64,000 bases of DNA from Loxodes magnus (GCA_946699065.1 CAMPDV010000108.1:434001-498000), one strand, 5' to 3'. Shown: positions 10,853 through 24,133, numbered from the stretch's first letter. Made by a program: numbers and translations. The notes: a model not told the origin generated them from the letters alone.

Positions 10853-13520
10853 AGAGAAAACGAATATAAATATTATTAAGAATGAAAAATAAGTTTTTTT
10901 ATTTAAATAAACAATCAAAAAATTAATTTTTAATTCTAAATTAAAAGCAAAGTAAAGAAAAATTGAATAAGTTAGATTATTGCAATTTTTAACAATACAT
11001 TTTACTATATAATATTTATAGAACATTTTATGAAAAATAAATCAATTTATTAAGAATTTATTAAACTTAATAACTTTTTGATATAGATAATCATAATACT
11101 CAGCTAATATTTTTAATTTTGTTATTTCCTAGTTAAAAAGTATAATGTAGTACTATTATTTCTCAATTAATCACATTTTTCTAAAATCATTATAATTTCA
11201 CATATCCTAACATATTAGATTTACATAAAAAATTAAATCATATATTTTGTCCAGTTTTTCAAATTTAATGAAAGGACAAAAGAAATATGATTTACCATTT
11301 TAACTTTAATTACAATTAAATATAGTATTAATCAAAATTCTTCTTGATATATCATATTGTCTTGAATTTATAATCTTGAAAAAGTTAAATTTATAAATTT
11401 TATTTTATTAACAACGAAGATAGTTTTTTATAAAAAAGCTAAATATATTCTTAGATTGATCCATAAATTTTTGAATTAATATTTTTGAAAGAATTTTTTT
11501 TATTTTTAATAGTTGAAATTGATTTTTTACATTCGATATCTTTCTATTTTTTTACTTTAAATTCTATCGCAAAATTTTTTATAACCATGATTTAGAATTA
11601 AAGAATGTAAATTATCCTTCATTATAGTAAAATACTTGTACAATTCATTTCAATTAAGTTTTTTTGCTGCTAAAAGTCCAACAAAATAGTTTCAAAGCTG
11701 ATATATTATTTTTTTAATGGATGCTTGTTCTATTCGGTTGAGTAGATAATCTGATGCAGTGTAGACTATATTACAAGTATTTTTTTAATAAATGCCATCA
11801 CGAATAAGTAAGAGGATGCCCTTTATGTGATAAGCTTACTAATTTAAGAGTTCTCTCTATTTTGCAGGAATCAAACTTTGAAGCATTTAAGTAAAATTCT
11901 CAGAGTTATCCTGCCTTTATATAATGTTAATCTAGTCAGGAAAGGGAAAAAACCTAAAGACATGACTGAGATCAGAAATAATTTTTATTTAGAAAAATTT
12001 AGTTAAAATTTTCATTTGATATAAGTATCGGATTATCCACTAGCACCTTCTAACTCCTGCCTTCGAGCTGAATCCTAAGAAATTAGAAAAGGAAAGTAAT
12101 CAATTTTGATTTTTGTAACAATAAAAAGAAAAAAAAACAAAGAGATAGGTAAAGCTAGAATATTACTAGATTTTTATTAAAAATTAAATTTGGTTTATTT
12201 TGTTAATCTTGGTGAACAAAATAAAGGTAGATCCACGTTAATTTATTTATCTATTTATTATTTTACAAATCTTTAAATTTTCTAAATATGTCTTGCATTA
12301 CCTAGCCATTTTACATACAATATTGTAATTTATAAATTATTCAGGATTCTAATGAATAATAGTTTATTCTATTAAGTAATTCCAAATTATAAATCTTAAT
12401 AGAAAAAATATCTATATAGAAAATAAATCTATTAAAGGAATTTACCTTTTAATTAGTTTTTTCATATTACATTTTCTAACTTTAAAGATTTGTAGGCTTT
12501 TCTAATTAAATTTAAGTTTCTTTTTACAAAAATATCAAACAACATGTTTAAATTAAATTTAAAGATTATAAGAAATTTTTAATATAGGATATTAAGCAAC
12601 TGCAAAAATTAAACCTAGTAAAGTACCATTTTAAAATACTAAACTTAACTTAAAAACGATATTAACTAACTAATTTTGAATAAATTATATTAAATGTATT
12701 TTAAAAAATCTGATTAACTTTTTTTATCTTGTCTGTTTTATGATCTTCAATTTATTTATCATAGCTTTCTCATCTTAGTTATGCTCTTTAATTTTAGCAA
12801 AGTCTATATAAATTAATTTATTAAATTATTTAATTTTCTATATAAAAAGAAAAAATTAAAATATTCCCTTAATATTATTATTTAAGCCTTTTTAATCAAA
12901 AGAATAGTTTATATTAGTATTAAAATAAGTACTATTTTATCTTCTCTATCTTAACTAAATTTGCTTATGTTTATTTTCATAACTTAATGTAAAGTCTTAA
13001 CTAGTTAGATTTGATGATTGTCTAAATCTGATTACTTTTTTAATAAATTTTAGTTTAATTTTCTAGTTATTAATTTAGAATAGCCTTTAAAATTTTTAAC
13101 ATAGAATTACTTAATTATTTAAATGAGAAACTTTAAGTAGAAGTTTATGATAAGTGTATTCAATAAATAAAGATTCAGAGCATTTAGCTTTTTAATAAAA
13201 TACTTAATTTGTGGATAAAATCTTTTAAAACTGTAAGAAACAGTCAAAAAATACTTTAATAAACTTATTCTCTCTCTAATTCAAAAAAATGGAACTTCTC
13301 TGCTAGCATATCCAGTCATATTGTTTATTCATTTTATAAAGCAAAGTAACTAAAGTATTGGATATAACTATTATTAATCTCGTTAAGAACTCGAAATAAA
13401 TTTAAAGAAAGCTAAAATTAGTTAAATTCAAGCATTTAAAATTCTTACATTGTTTTATTGTATTGATATCAATACTCATTTATCATATAATTTATAAGCT
13501 ATTTTATTTTTATATTTTTG
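10853..13520. other. AT-rich spacer
   Basis: Apart from the decayed R copy at 11730-11880 and a polar open frame following it to about 12250, no motif or convincing gene is seen. Long T- and A-rich tracts dominate. Confidence 0.4.
11730..11880 (+). repeat. Dispersed repeat R, decayed core copy
   Basis: Aligns to the R core without large gaps: TAATCTGATGCA, ATTACAAGTA, ATGCCATCACGA and GTTCTCTCTA match R in the same order and spacing. Substitutions fall evenly over codon positions. The following sequence does not match R convincingly. Confidence 0.5.
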
Positions 13521-13874
13521 ATGAAATTTTGGACAGAGGAATTTGAGCAAGATTGGGTTAATGAAAAGATATAAACGTGGAAGATGCTTAATATTATTAG
13601 AAAAATTTGCTTAGAAGAATATGCTGCTATAATATCAAGTCATAAAACAGATTATAAAACTTAGTCATTCTAATAAAATTTACATCTTAAATGTATGCAG
13701 ATAAGAAAGAGATAGATAGAATGATAGTTTCTACGTAGAAGGATTTTTACTCAATTACTATTTATGATTGAATTACCGTAGCTTAAGAACTCTTAACATT
13801 TTAGTCACTAAAGATAAAAATTAAATGAGCATCTTTGTAAATTTTAGTTTCTTATTATAATGCTAATTGATTGA
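13521..13874 (+). CDS. Short hypothetical ORF
   Basis: 117 codons, ATG to TGA (13872-13874). The first 70 residues are protein-like (Trp-rich start MKFWTEEFEQDW, then Lys/Gln-rich). In the second half another frame looks better, so a small intron may be missed and the C-terminus wrong. No domain recognised. It converges on the tail-anchored protein gene at 13983. Confidence 0.3.
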
Positions 13875-13982
13875 ATTGTATATCAGTATACACATCTTAT
13901 GTAGAAATTGAATCATAAATATGAAAGAGTAAGAAAGGTGAGTTATATTTAATAAGGATATAAACAGTTTATAATTGACTAT

Positions 13983-14450
13983 TCATTTCGTATAGTATTT
14001 TAAGAGATAGTTTGCGCATACTCCAAGACCTACTATTATCAAAATGCAAAGAATTTCAATATATGGAATACCTTGTCCAGTTGGTTTTACTGGCAAGCTA
14101 TTACCTTCTTCGTTCGAGTCCTCAGAAGATGCTTTCTGAGAATCAACTCGAACTTCTGAAGCATCTCCTGCCATATTTCCAAAGGCAATAGGAGTAGCGT
14201 TACTGTTTACTTAGTCAGAGTTAAGTCAGGTTTCGCTTTCAGAGTCTTTATTTTGCGAATCTGATCCTTTTATTTTAATTCCAGAATTCACAGTTTTTTA
14301 AGGATACTTTTATTCTTCATTTTAATCATTGTTCTCATTTGAAGCTGATTCATGTACTATTAAGTTCTTTTCACTTTCCGATTTTGAGTTACTATCCGAA
14401 GATTCACTTCCTGATCTCTTTTCTTTTTTTGCCTTCACAACTTTCTGCAT
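13983..14450 (-). CDS. Small acidic tail-anchored membrane protein
   Basis: 155 aa, ATG 14450 to TGA 13983-13985, no intron. The first 125 residues are Ser/Glu/Asp/Asn-rich and likely disordered. A single hydrophobic segment near the C-terminus (ILCILIIVGLGVC) is followed by a short basic tail (LLKYYTK), the layout of tail-anchored proteins inserted into ER or mitochondrial membranes. Several TAA codons read as Gln, and one TGA near residue 77 reads as Trp, so both uses of TGA occur in this gene. No family recognised. Confidence 0.65.
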
Positions 14451-14877
14451 TTTATTTATTTTTAGAAATTAAAGCTTTAAATTAACAATTTAAATCTAAT
14501 TAAACTAATATTAATTATTCTTTAATTAAGCTGTTTATAACTCTATATCTCCGTAAAATGCTTCTATCTTATTAACTTAATTAACACCTTTAACTTAAAA
14601 GTTGATTGGATGTTATTATGCTACCAGAAGTAAGTAATATTTACTTATGTTGACTTCCTTAAGCTTTATTTTAATCTTTTACTCTTTAAAAGCGCTGAGA
14701 TTTAGTAAGTTAACTTAGTTTCTGTAGTTCCCTTTAAAAAAATCTTATTTAGTTGTATTTCATTTATTATAGAATATAAAGTTTTGAAAGTGATAAACAA
14801 GCATAGAATCTCTTAAATTTTAATATCTTCTACTTTTGCCATTTAAAGCTGTAAGCATTTCTTTATTTGCAAGCAAA

Positions 14878-15755
14878 ATGGACAGTGAGGAGGTATACAA
14901 ATTAATGAATATAATTAGCTTAATTTATGAGATTAAGAAAATAGGAAATATCATTATAAATACTGGGGCCTTATATAAAATTCTGCTTAAAAGTTGTAGA
15001 GTGTAATAGCTTTAGATAATTACACTTGTTTAAATATTGTCTATCTTTAGCCTATCTTGAGCTTTTTTAGGACCTATTCCTCATTATCATTAGTCATATT
15101 TCTAATGAAATTTGAAATTTACAGCAGAAACTAAGAGTAGTATTTATGACTTTTTCAAATAGATAGGAAAAACTTAGATTACTACTATTAAAGCTGATTT
15201 TTTACTAGATTAAAGGCAATTTATTTATTGTATCTTAAATGCATTAAAAGAAGGAAATTAACTACTTTAGAAATTAATGAAAAATGAAATAATTCTTGGC
15301 ATTAAAATTGACTTTTTTTATACTAAGAGTCTAATATTTCTTTAAAGCATTAATATCTGAAAATATCAAAACATTATAAGCATCAGATTACTCCAAAAGT
15401 TATAAATCAATTTAGAGTCTATAAGATCACTCAAGTAGTATTTAAATGCTGCTCTTTAAGTATTTAAATAAAAACTTCTCATTTATTGGGATTTTCCTGA
15501 CCTTATAGTAACCATCTTATTAACTCTTGATGTATAAAGAAATGAAAAATTGTTTTTAACAGTCTTACTTAAAGTATTAGTAAAATAAAAAACTTAGATT
15601 ATTTAGTATTTTCAGAAATAGTTTGGAATTAAGAAAAAATATAAGAGTAATATTTTAAACTGTTTTTTTTAGCTATTTTAAGAAGATAAATCTTCATAAT
15701 TTTGGATTCACTTTAATAGCTTAAATAACTAAAGTAATCTTAAGTTAATTTTTGA
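14878..15755 (+). CDS. Hypothetical protein with one 26-nt intron
   Basis: Starts ATG 14878. Removing a 26-nt GT-AG intron with a T-rich 3' end (15647-15672) gives exactly 284 codons ending at TGA 15753-15755. The protein (283 aa) is rich in Leu, Ile, Lys and Gln with several amphipathic helices and no recognised domain. Without the intron the frame runs on into the converging GTPase gene, which favours the spliced model. It is divergent from the tail-anchored protein gene, leaving a 427-bp shared upstream region. Confidence 0.45.
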
Positions 15756-15863
15756 GGATTAATAATTTTGTCAAATAGAGAGAAAATTTAATTTGATAAA
15801 GTATTTAAAGAATTGCTATTTTTAGCTATTAGATATAACTTAAGAAGTTAAATAAAGAAAAAA

Positions 15864-18498
15864 TCAAAAAACGGGGCAGATTTTGCATTCCGCACATGAA
15901 CTTCTAACCTCGAACTATTCAGTTACTATTTAACTTTGTGGTTTAGGCTAGCTTTGCTCAAGATCTGCTATTCTACTCTATAACTAACTCATCATTTTGT
16001 TATAATCATCCTAATCTTTAAGTTTCTACTCTTGTCATTGTATCATAATACTTTCTTTCTCTTTGCTTATGCTCTATAGCACTTTATCCTACTCCATTTA
16101 CATTTTTTTAACTATCTATTCTTAGATAGAGAGGACATACTTTTTGTTAAATTCAAGTCAAATAGCCATTTTTTAAGTTGCTTCTGTGTTAGCTTCAAAT
16201 TCTTGCTCTATCTTCTAAACACATGAAATTAAGCTCTCTAAGTTTACGAATTTTTCAACATCAATTAAGTATTTTAATCTAAGACTTTCTAGAAAATTAA
16301 CTGCTCATTTTTTGGTTAATTCATTATTTTCTTAAATAAATTTCTATTTTAGTTCCTTTAGAGATTTGCTCATTTATTCTTATTATGTCGTGTAACTTCC
16401 AAATGCTTTTTATTCAAGTTCAAGTAGTGCTTGCTTTCTAATTTCCTTCATTGCTGCTTTTAAATCCTCTAATTTAACTCCCTTCTCTTAATTGCTTTGA
16501 AGAAAAATTTTTACTTAATTATTGGCACTTTAGATTATAGAATTTGCAAGCTCTTCATTATGATTTTTGGAAATTTAATCTCAACTATACTGAAAGTTTG
16601 TTTGCTTATTTTTATTTATCTAATCAACGTAAAATTTTATTGAGTTTAACCAAACTTCCAGATTAATTACTTGCTAATTCATTTTTTTATCTGGGGTTTT
16701 AGCTGAAATATAATTCTTGAAGTTATCCAGTTTGTTCTTAAAAGCTGGTCGTAATTACCCATAAAAATCATTTGATTCAAATATTTAACTTAATCCTTCT
16801 TCATCTTCCAAGGGTCTTACAAAGATGAAGCATTTACGTTTAAGGAAGTACTTTTTAATTTAATTCCTCACTTTGTTTGCTTTGACTGAGTAGTTTTAAC
16901 TAAGACATTCTTCTAGATACATATCATCGTCTTATCCTTCACTAAGTTTGTAGATGAAATCTCTTAACACTCAAATTAACTAAGGAAAGTGGCCTTTTTC
17001 TATTTCTTATTCTTATTCAGACTAAATTTATATCTAGTTGTCTATAGATTGTACAAAGGCTAATTTGTTTAAACTGATTTCGTCCACTATGCCTTTGTTA
17101 TTATAGATAATGGTACTAGAAATAAGCATTGCCAATAGAAATAGATAATTGTCATGAACTGAGTCTGTTCCTTATAGCCCTTCTACATCTACCAATACTA
17201 TTAACTAGTTTTAATTTAAGACTAAATATGTTCATAATCCTCTTGTACAAGTTTAAGTTTCACTACTTGTCTTAAATACATTTGCATTAGCCATTCAATT
17301 TAAAAGAGAGGATTTTCCAGATCGATAAGTTCCCACTGCGGAAATAACTTTGAAACTCTCAATCTTTCCCTGTTCTTGTAGTATTTTTTAAGCTTGCTCA
17401 CTTAATTATTAGACTACTTACTCTTATATTTCTAGGTTTCCTTCTGAATTAACTTTAATTAGCTCTAATGCTTAGTTCATTTTACTTAACTTTAAATAAA
17501 AAGAAGATTAAAGAACAATATTTAACTAACATTTATTCCTATCATTTATTTTCAGTCTATACTCCTTCCGAAGTGTTTGACTATCTCATAAGGCTCTGTA
17601 TATTAAATCTCACCTCTAAACGGGCTGGTTTTACAGGAATATATGTTTATTTTGATTGTCTTTTTAATTACTTGATTTTCAATGCGGCCAGCTCACTTTC
17701 CTTCATTTTTTCGTTGAGAATTTCTTTAGCTTTATCTATCTAAGCTTTAAATGTGTTCAGCATCTTCTATAATTCTTGCTCTTTTTACTGTCTTAACTTT
17801 TCATTCTACTTCTAGGTTTACTTAATAGTTTCTAAGCTCTTAAGCAATTTTTTAGCTTTCTCTTTTTCTTTCTGCATTAAAAATTACTAATTTTATCTCT
17901 CCACTTGGATCAACCTCCTATTCTAAGTTCTTTAAATGTTATTACTTCTGCGTTGCTTTTTCTTCAGCTTACTAAAGAGCTTATTGGCTTTTAGCTAATT
18001 TTAATTATATAGCTTCACTCATTTATCTAAAATTACGTATCTCCTTCTATAAATTTTCCATTTTACTATGAAAAGTTTCCGTATCAAAGCCTTTTTCAAG
18101 CTTTTTCTCTCTTTTCTTTTGTTCTAGTGTCATTTGCTTATTTTCTTTTTTTAATTTCTTAATCAATTCAGTAACTTAATTCATTTCTAACTCTAGATTA
18201 GTAACTCTATCTTACTATTCTTAGGCTGCTAGTTATTAATTTAGTATTTTTTTTTCTTTTTTGTACCTTTTAATTGCCTTTTTCATTGAATCAATCTCCA
18301 TATTCATGCTTTCAACTGTTTTAGCCTTTGAATCTTGAGAAACAGATCTTCGCTGAATTTAAGCCTGCTTTTAATCAAGAAAAATTCCCAAACGCTCGTT
18401 AATCTCCTTTAACTCCTACTGTAGTTTCAAATTTTCCTTTTTAAGACTTAATAAAATGCTTACTTTTAAATATCTTGAGTAACGTTTATTTAATCCAT
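15864..18498 (-). CDS. Guanylate-binding protein-type large GTPase with long N-terminal coiled coil
   Basis: The GTPase domain reads GTYRSGKSSLLNW (G1, about 17330-17290), TCTRG (G2), VDVEGLQGT (G3) and WVLRDF (G4-like RD), the set of guanylate-binding/atlastin-family GTPases that hydrolyse GTP and remodel membranes or act in defence. Before it come roughly 350 residues of charged coiled coil, unlike animal GBPs, where the helical part follows the GTPase. A further helical region follows the domain, and the protein ends CAECKICPVF before TGA. Introns at 18447-18463 (17 nt) and 17872-17887 (16 nt) restore frame exactly; a third short intron in the 17460-17620 region is required but not placed. 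Start ATG at 18498. Confidence 0.85.
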
Positions 18499-19799
18499 TT
18501 TTTACCTCTCACACAATTGTAAGCCTTTTTAATTAAATGTCCTTCAATTATTTTTCTTTATTTTATATTAATATATTCTCACTTTAATACCTTTAAGCAA
18601 GCTCTTCCGTTAAGAATAATTCTAAAGCCTTCCTTAAATATTAGCTAATAAATTATCTGGAGCAATCCCATAGAAGAAAAGCAGCAATATATGGTTTTAT
18701 AAAAAGAAAGAGTATTGTAATTTCTGAAGTTACTTACTAAATAGCTTTTTATAAACTAATCTTCTATAATTTAGTGTTTATTTATAATAACCTTAAGAAA
18801 GATTATCATATCTTATTTAAATTCAGTTTCTAGATTATCATCTTCTATTTGAGATTTTAGTATGAAAAGTAATCTTAAAATTAGTTTATTTCTAATACTT
18901 TAATTATTTTTTAATTATCGTAGTCTTATATTTGTTTTAATAATTTTATTTAATTATCGTTCAAGCATTATATAATGGCTAAACTCTTATTATTATATTT
19001 GATACTTCATTCTTTAATCTTTTATAATTATCTATTTCATACTATAATACTTAGTTTTGCAAAATAGAGGTAAAGAAGTTACTTTAAAGCGTTTAAAAGC
19101 GTTAAATCTAATTTACTTAGAAATCCTTGATTTCTATAAAATAATTAGATTTATTGCTTAAATCCAATATCTAAATTTATTTAAGTGAAATTAATTTTAA
19201 TGGAATTATATGTTTAGCACTGAGCATATTAGTTATTAGATTTCTTTATGATTTAATTAACTGATTTTGTAGATTAATTTCTTGTATTTTTAGTCTTGTA
19301 ATGGTACTACTCTAAGTTAATCTTGATTTTCTTATTTTAATTTATTCTTAATGAGTTATATAGAAATGATAAAGTTCTATAAGATCTAATTACTATTTCT
19401 CTAAGATTACCTAATGCTTTAAAAATGCTGCTTTTTATTTATAAGTAAAAGTATTTAAAACAAAGTTTAATTATTAGAAAGTATCAAAAATATATAGAAT
19501 AAAGTACTATTTTGATTATCTAAGTTATATGTTTATAAGGATTTTAATAACTGATTATTTAGTACAAAATGAATAACAATAGAGATACTTGATAAAATCA
19601 AGGTTATGCTCTTTATTATTTTAAGTATAGCTTCCTCTTTATTTATTCTAAGACCTATACTCCTTTCTTTATTAATTTTAGTAATAATTCTAATTATAGT
19701 TTATTAATTAATAGCTTATATAAGTTTATATTAATAAGGTTTATTTTATTTATTTCTAATAAGTAAACTATATAGTTTTGTTATAAGATAAAGATTAAA
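18499..19799. other. AT-rich intergenic region
   Basis: About 1.3 kb upstream of both the GTPase gene and the phosphatase gene (divergent promoters). No gene, RNA or repeat seen. Confidence 0.45.
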
Positions 19800-20672
19800 A
19801 TGCAAAAGTAAAATATTCCTAAATGCTCAGTTGAAACAGCTAAGAGAAACCCTAATTATCCAAACACTGCTGTTAAAGGTTTAGATTCAGATTTTATAAT
19901 AGAAAGCATAATAGCTAGCTAAAGGTTCTAGACTAGATTGATTAAGAAGTATGATATTGTTAACTAATTAAAAGCTTTAAATGTAGGAGCTATTCTTAAC
20001 TTATAGCTTCCAAGAGAAAATTCTTAATGTGCTGTTATGGAAGGAGACTTTGCTTATGACCCATAAATTTTTATAGATGAAGGGTTTTAGTATTTTAACA
20101 TTGGATGGGAAGATTTAACAGCTCCTCCTATTAATTTAATAGACGACTAAATTCTTCCTATCATGCATAAAATTATATAGGAATAAGGTAAAAAAATTCT
20201 AGTTCACTGTCATGCTGGAACTGGAAGAACTGGAGTAGTTATATGCTGTTATTTAATTAAATACTGTGATAAAAAAAAGAATATAGTAGATTTCATTCGT
20301 TCAAAGCGTCCTAGGTGCCTTAACAGAGTATAGAAAGATTTTGTAGAATGATATGCTTTAAATTAGAATAAGTAAAAATCTACTAAATAAATCTTTAGAA
20401 AGAGAATGAAAGACTTACTGGATTACTTCTAAGGCAATGATTAATCAATTGAATCTGTTTTCCAAAATTAAGATGGTAATTAGATGGAATATTTTACTTT
20501 AGTTGATTTTATGTAGGCTTTATAGGATGAAAGGGAAGTAAGCTAAGAACTTTAAAAAATAAGTGAAATTTTAAAATAAATAGCAAGCAAATATCCAGAG
20601 TAAGTTGAAGTAGAAGCATTCAAACTTGAGGTGATAAAAAGTAGAAATAAGTTTATTAGAAATCAAAGTTGA
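19800..20672 (+). CDS. PTPDC1-like dual-specificity protein phosphatase
   Basis: 290 aa, ATG to TGA, no intron. The catalytic loop is VHCHAGTGRTG (nucleophile Cys137, Arg143), matching the HCxAGxGRTG signature of the PTPDC1/Cdc14-related group. Upstream are ILNLQLPRENSQC and FNIGWEDL, both typical of PTPDC1 homologues, where an Asp in the Trp-containing loop acts as general acid. The C-terminal 90 residues are Gln/Glu-rich and helical. A TGA within VEWYALNQ reads as Trp, and more than 20 TAA/TAG codons read as Gln. PTPDC1 relatives are linked to cilia in other eukaryotes; that role is inferred here. Confidence 0.88.
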
Positions 20673-21344
20673 TAGGCTATTTAAAAAATTAAGCAAACTT
20701 TTAATCATTTATTTTCATATGTCCTATTTTCCCTTAAGCTATTATTTCGATAGATATTTTATTATCTTATTTCTATTTAATATTTAATCTTTATATTTAT
20801 TCACTTATACATTAAATTGCATAAAGTGATATAAATTTAAAAATAAATAAAAGGAATGGAAAATGATATAAATTCTATAAGTGATATAATCAAAATAGAT
20901 AATAATAAAAGATATTCTAAACAAATTTAATACTTTCATTAAAAAATTAAATGTACTCTTAACATTTATAAATTATAAGCTTGGTATCATTTTTCTATGC
21001 CAAATATAACTATTTATTTAGATCATTTATATAAGACTGGTTTTTTAAGACAATTATAACTTTGATATATGAAAATCTAACGATTAAGGAAAAAAATTCT
21101 ATAAGAGTTTAAAAATGAATAGGTGATTACTACAATCATAATGAATTAATTAAATATAACTTGATAAATTTAAAAAATATACAAGAATTGCATCTTTCCT
21201 TTCATATCTACTAGTTAGCATATAATTAATTTAGTGTTTTTTCAGGTATATTTAAAAACTTAACTTGACTATTAATGAATTTGAATTAATTTCTAAAAAC
21301 ATAGCTTTTTGATAACCTTGCAATTAATAATCTAAAAGTTGCTT
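20673..21344. other. Intergenic between convergent genes
   Basis: AT-rich; no gene or repeat recognised between the phosphatase and RING genes, whose 3' ends face each other. Confidence 0.45.
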
Positions 21345-22316
21345 TCAAATAACTTCTTTATTTTTGCAAATAGGACAATAAGTCTTTCTTGAAAGCCATT
21401 CATCAATGCAAACCATATGGAAGATATGTTGACATTATAAGTTTCTACATAAATCATTTTCTTTGAAATCTGCTAAGCATACACAGCAACTTCCTAATTC
21501 TTGCGCTATTTTTTTGCTAATCTTTTGCTTCTTTATTTTGCTAATTTATTTTTCGCTTAAACCTTTTCCTCTGTCAAATTAGTCGTTATCTAGTTGAAGC
21601 AATCTCTGAAGTAATCAATTACCTCATATTCACTTTCACCTCTATGCTATGTTAAGTGAGAAGGAGCAAATATAATTCGTAAGCCTCCTGGAAATGATTC
21701 AGTCATACCAGCAGGAATTGCAAGTCTTGGAAATTCTTATAACTCGTTATTGCCAGCTTCCTATCCTCTTATTTGACTTCTTAGTTGAGCTACATTATGT
21801 AGATGCTCTAAGATTACATTAAAAATATCTTGTTATCCTCTATTAGTAGGTGGTCTTTCCTGCAATTCATGCGCCGTCAAATGATCGTCAAGCTCTAGAA
21901 GCGAAACTTATTATCCGCACTGTTCACATGTAATTTTTTCTTCAAAATCATTGCTTTCTTTCTAATAGCACTACTAGTTTTCAACACTTTTTTACTAATT
22001 ATGTGATGAAGAAAGATCAAATTTTTATTCTTCATGTGAACAAGAAGCTTAAATCAACTCTATTTTTTACTCTTCAATCTTTTTATCAAATCTTTCCTGA
22101 CTTTCTGTTAACAAATTTAAAGTATTAAAATTTACCTTTACCTTTAGATTCAATTTTCTAGCTCTTAGACTTAATTTACTTGTCAAAATTCTTCTCGTTT
22201 GATTTAATCGTCACCTACTCGCTCTTTTTCAAGCTGATATTATCCATCTTTTACGTTTTGTTCTAGTTCTGCTGAACTGGTTTGTTCTAAACTCCCTTCT
22301 AATTTGACTTTTCCAT
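21345..22316 (-). CDS. RING-H2 finger E3 ubiquitin ligase-like protein with extra zinc finger
   Basis: Two introns, 22105-22135 (31 nt) and 21606-21622 (17 nt), leave exactly 308 codons (307 aa) from ATG 22316 to TGA 21345-21347. The C-terminus is a RING-H2: CCVCLADF, LQCQHIFHMVCIDEW, then YCPIC, ending two residues after NKEV. A C2H2-type finger (CEQCGQQ...HLTAHE) lies mid-protein, and the N-terminal 100 residues are Lys/Gln-rich. A lone RING at the extreme C-terminus after a long helical region is common in E3 ligases; substrate unknown. The 17-nt intron is well supported because the RING is in frame with the N-terminal part only when it is removed. Confidence 0.85.
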
Positions 22317-22914
22317 TTACAATAAATTATTATTTAAATAGAGAATTAACTTCTATCTTTACCTCTTAAGAAAGTAATCTAAAGTATTTATTCTAAATGA
22401 AGTATTTACTTATTTTTTTCATTCTATGCTCTTCAATGATGAATTTAATTTAAATGCTAGCTTTTATATAATGCTTCTTAGGTATTTAATATCTACTTTC
22501 AAGCTTACTAAAATTAAAAATATTATTTATTCGTTTTTTCATTATTTAAGATAAACTTTTTAAGTTTTCTTTTTTTAGATATTTCACTTGCAATTGAGAA
22601 ATTTCAAAGAGATGAAAGCTATAAAATTTGATAGCCTATACAATTAAATGTTTGGTTATTTTAATGGAAGAATATATTTTTATAGTTTAAAATAATCTAT
22701 TTTTAGTCTTTAATTAAATCCTGCTATATATAAAGCCTTTATTAACTATCTTTAATTTTATATTTAATTTATATCATTTATAATATTTTTTATCTATATA
22801 TATGTTAAGCTAAACAGTTATTGTAGATTCAAAGATATACGCTAGTTAAGTAAAGCGTTATATTAGGATTGTGGCTTCTTTTAATTTACTTTATTTATAT
22901 TTGCTGCTTTCTTT
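22317..22914. other. Intergenic, AT-rich
   Basis: Region between two minus-strand genes; promoter of the RING gene presumably here. Nothing specific seen. Confidence 0.4.
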
Positions 22915-24133
22915 TCATTTATCAATACAATTAGCAATTTCTTAATTTGTAGCTTAATCGCTGATAATTAGCTTCATTAGATTCCTACTAATGTATTAAA
23001 TGAAATTAATAGAGCTAACTTCTTTATTATGTTACTAAAGCTACTAAATTAATTAAGTGTTTAAACTTATTATTTGCATAGATTCGCCTTGAATATTGTT
23101 TTTCCTGCTCTAAAAACCATGCTATCATATATAGTTAAGGGTATGCTAATTAAAAGTCTGAATTTCACAAAATTACCATGTTCCATTTGTACTGAAATTT
23201 TTTAAGTCTCCATCTTTAATAACCCATCCTTAGTTTGTATATAATATAGTACACTGAATTCTACTTAGACCTGGCTCCTATATCTAAATACTGCATTTAG
23301 AATTCCTGCCTATACTAATTTCCTTCTTAGAAGTTTAGAAGTGACTATATTGAGGAATTACAAAGTTTTATTTTAGAGATTTCCTTTCTTAAACTTAATA
23401 ATAAGCGTCTAGCTTTTATCTATTTAAGCTATAAAGACTGTGGCTCCTTGCAAGTTTGATTATAAAATTATTGGCTTCTCGATAAATAAATATGTACCTT
23501 TCCCTTAACTTAAGTCTGTAATGTAATAATTTTGCTCATCTGAATGAAGATAAATTTACCTGGTTCGAAAAATATTGCGAAGTGGTTTGGAGAGAACCCA
23601 AATTCACTAGTTGGTATTATTAGATCTGGATTTTTAATATTCAACAATTTCGATTATAAATCTAATTACGTAGTTCCAACTATAGTTACTCCATCTTTAC
23701 TCTACCTAGCACTTCCAACAAGTCCTTGTGAATTTATTTTAAATATTTTTTCTTTATTGAGTTCTTAAGTTTCGATAATATGTAACTTTATTATGGGAGA
23801 TTCTTAAAGATCTATATTCCTCTTAAAATAGCTTTCTATCACTTATGGTATTGTTTATTACTCAAAATCTCCACTCTCTTAAGATTAAGCAAACGAAATT
23901 TTCATTTTTTAAGAAAAAGTGGTAAATAACCCAGTTTCTTCTTCCTTACTTTCAGTATTTATCTAAATTTCCTGGTTATTATCTGCTAAAATCTATGAAT
24001 TCTCTTTAGAATTAATAGCTTTTGAACTAACCTTCTATTATAATTATTCAGGGTCATCAATAAAAACTTCTTAATTATCTTATAAGTGTACATGGCAGCA
24101 ATTTAATTTATTTCAGAATGAGAAAAACGACAT
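22915..24133 (-). CDS. Double FHA-domain protein, downstream tandem paralogue
   Basis: Starts MSFFSFWNKLNCC (ATG 24133; TGA as Trp at residue 7), paralogous to the start of the neighbouring gene. A first, divergent FHA-like domain reads HFAIFFEP...YYITDLSQGKGTYLFIE, with a 20-nt intron at 23540-23559 inside. A second, canonical FHA reads IGRNSKCSIQI, LSRIQCTI, W.IKDGD and STNGTW, the phosphothreonine-binding residues of FHA domains. Frame arithmetic requires one more short intron (length 2 mod 3) between the domains, not located. The stop at TGA 22915-22917 fits the frame but the last 80 residues are low-complexity, so the end is uncertain. Likely a phosphopeptide-binding signalling adaptor. 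Confidence 0.75.

Noticed and set aside
17468-17743. Plus-strand ORF of 91 codons
   Set aside because: It lies antisense to the GTPase gene, whose minus-strand reading has clear family motifs and matching introns.
23258-23274. Apparent 17-nt GT-AG intron in the second FHA domain
   Set aside because: Reading straight through in another frame gives the canonical IGR...SR...STNGTW FHA domain without any intron here; shows that short GT-AG matches arise by chance.
23544-23768. Plus-strand ORF of 74 codons
   Set aside because: Antisense to the first FHA-like domain of the minus-strand gene.
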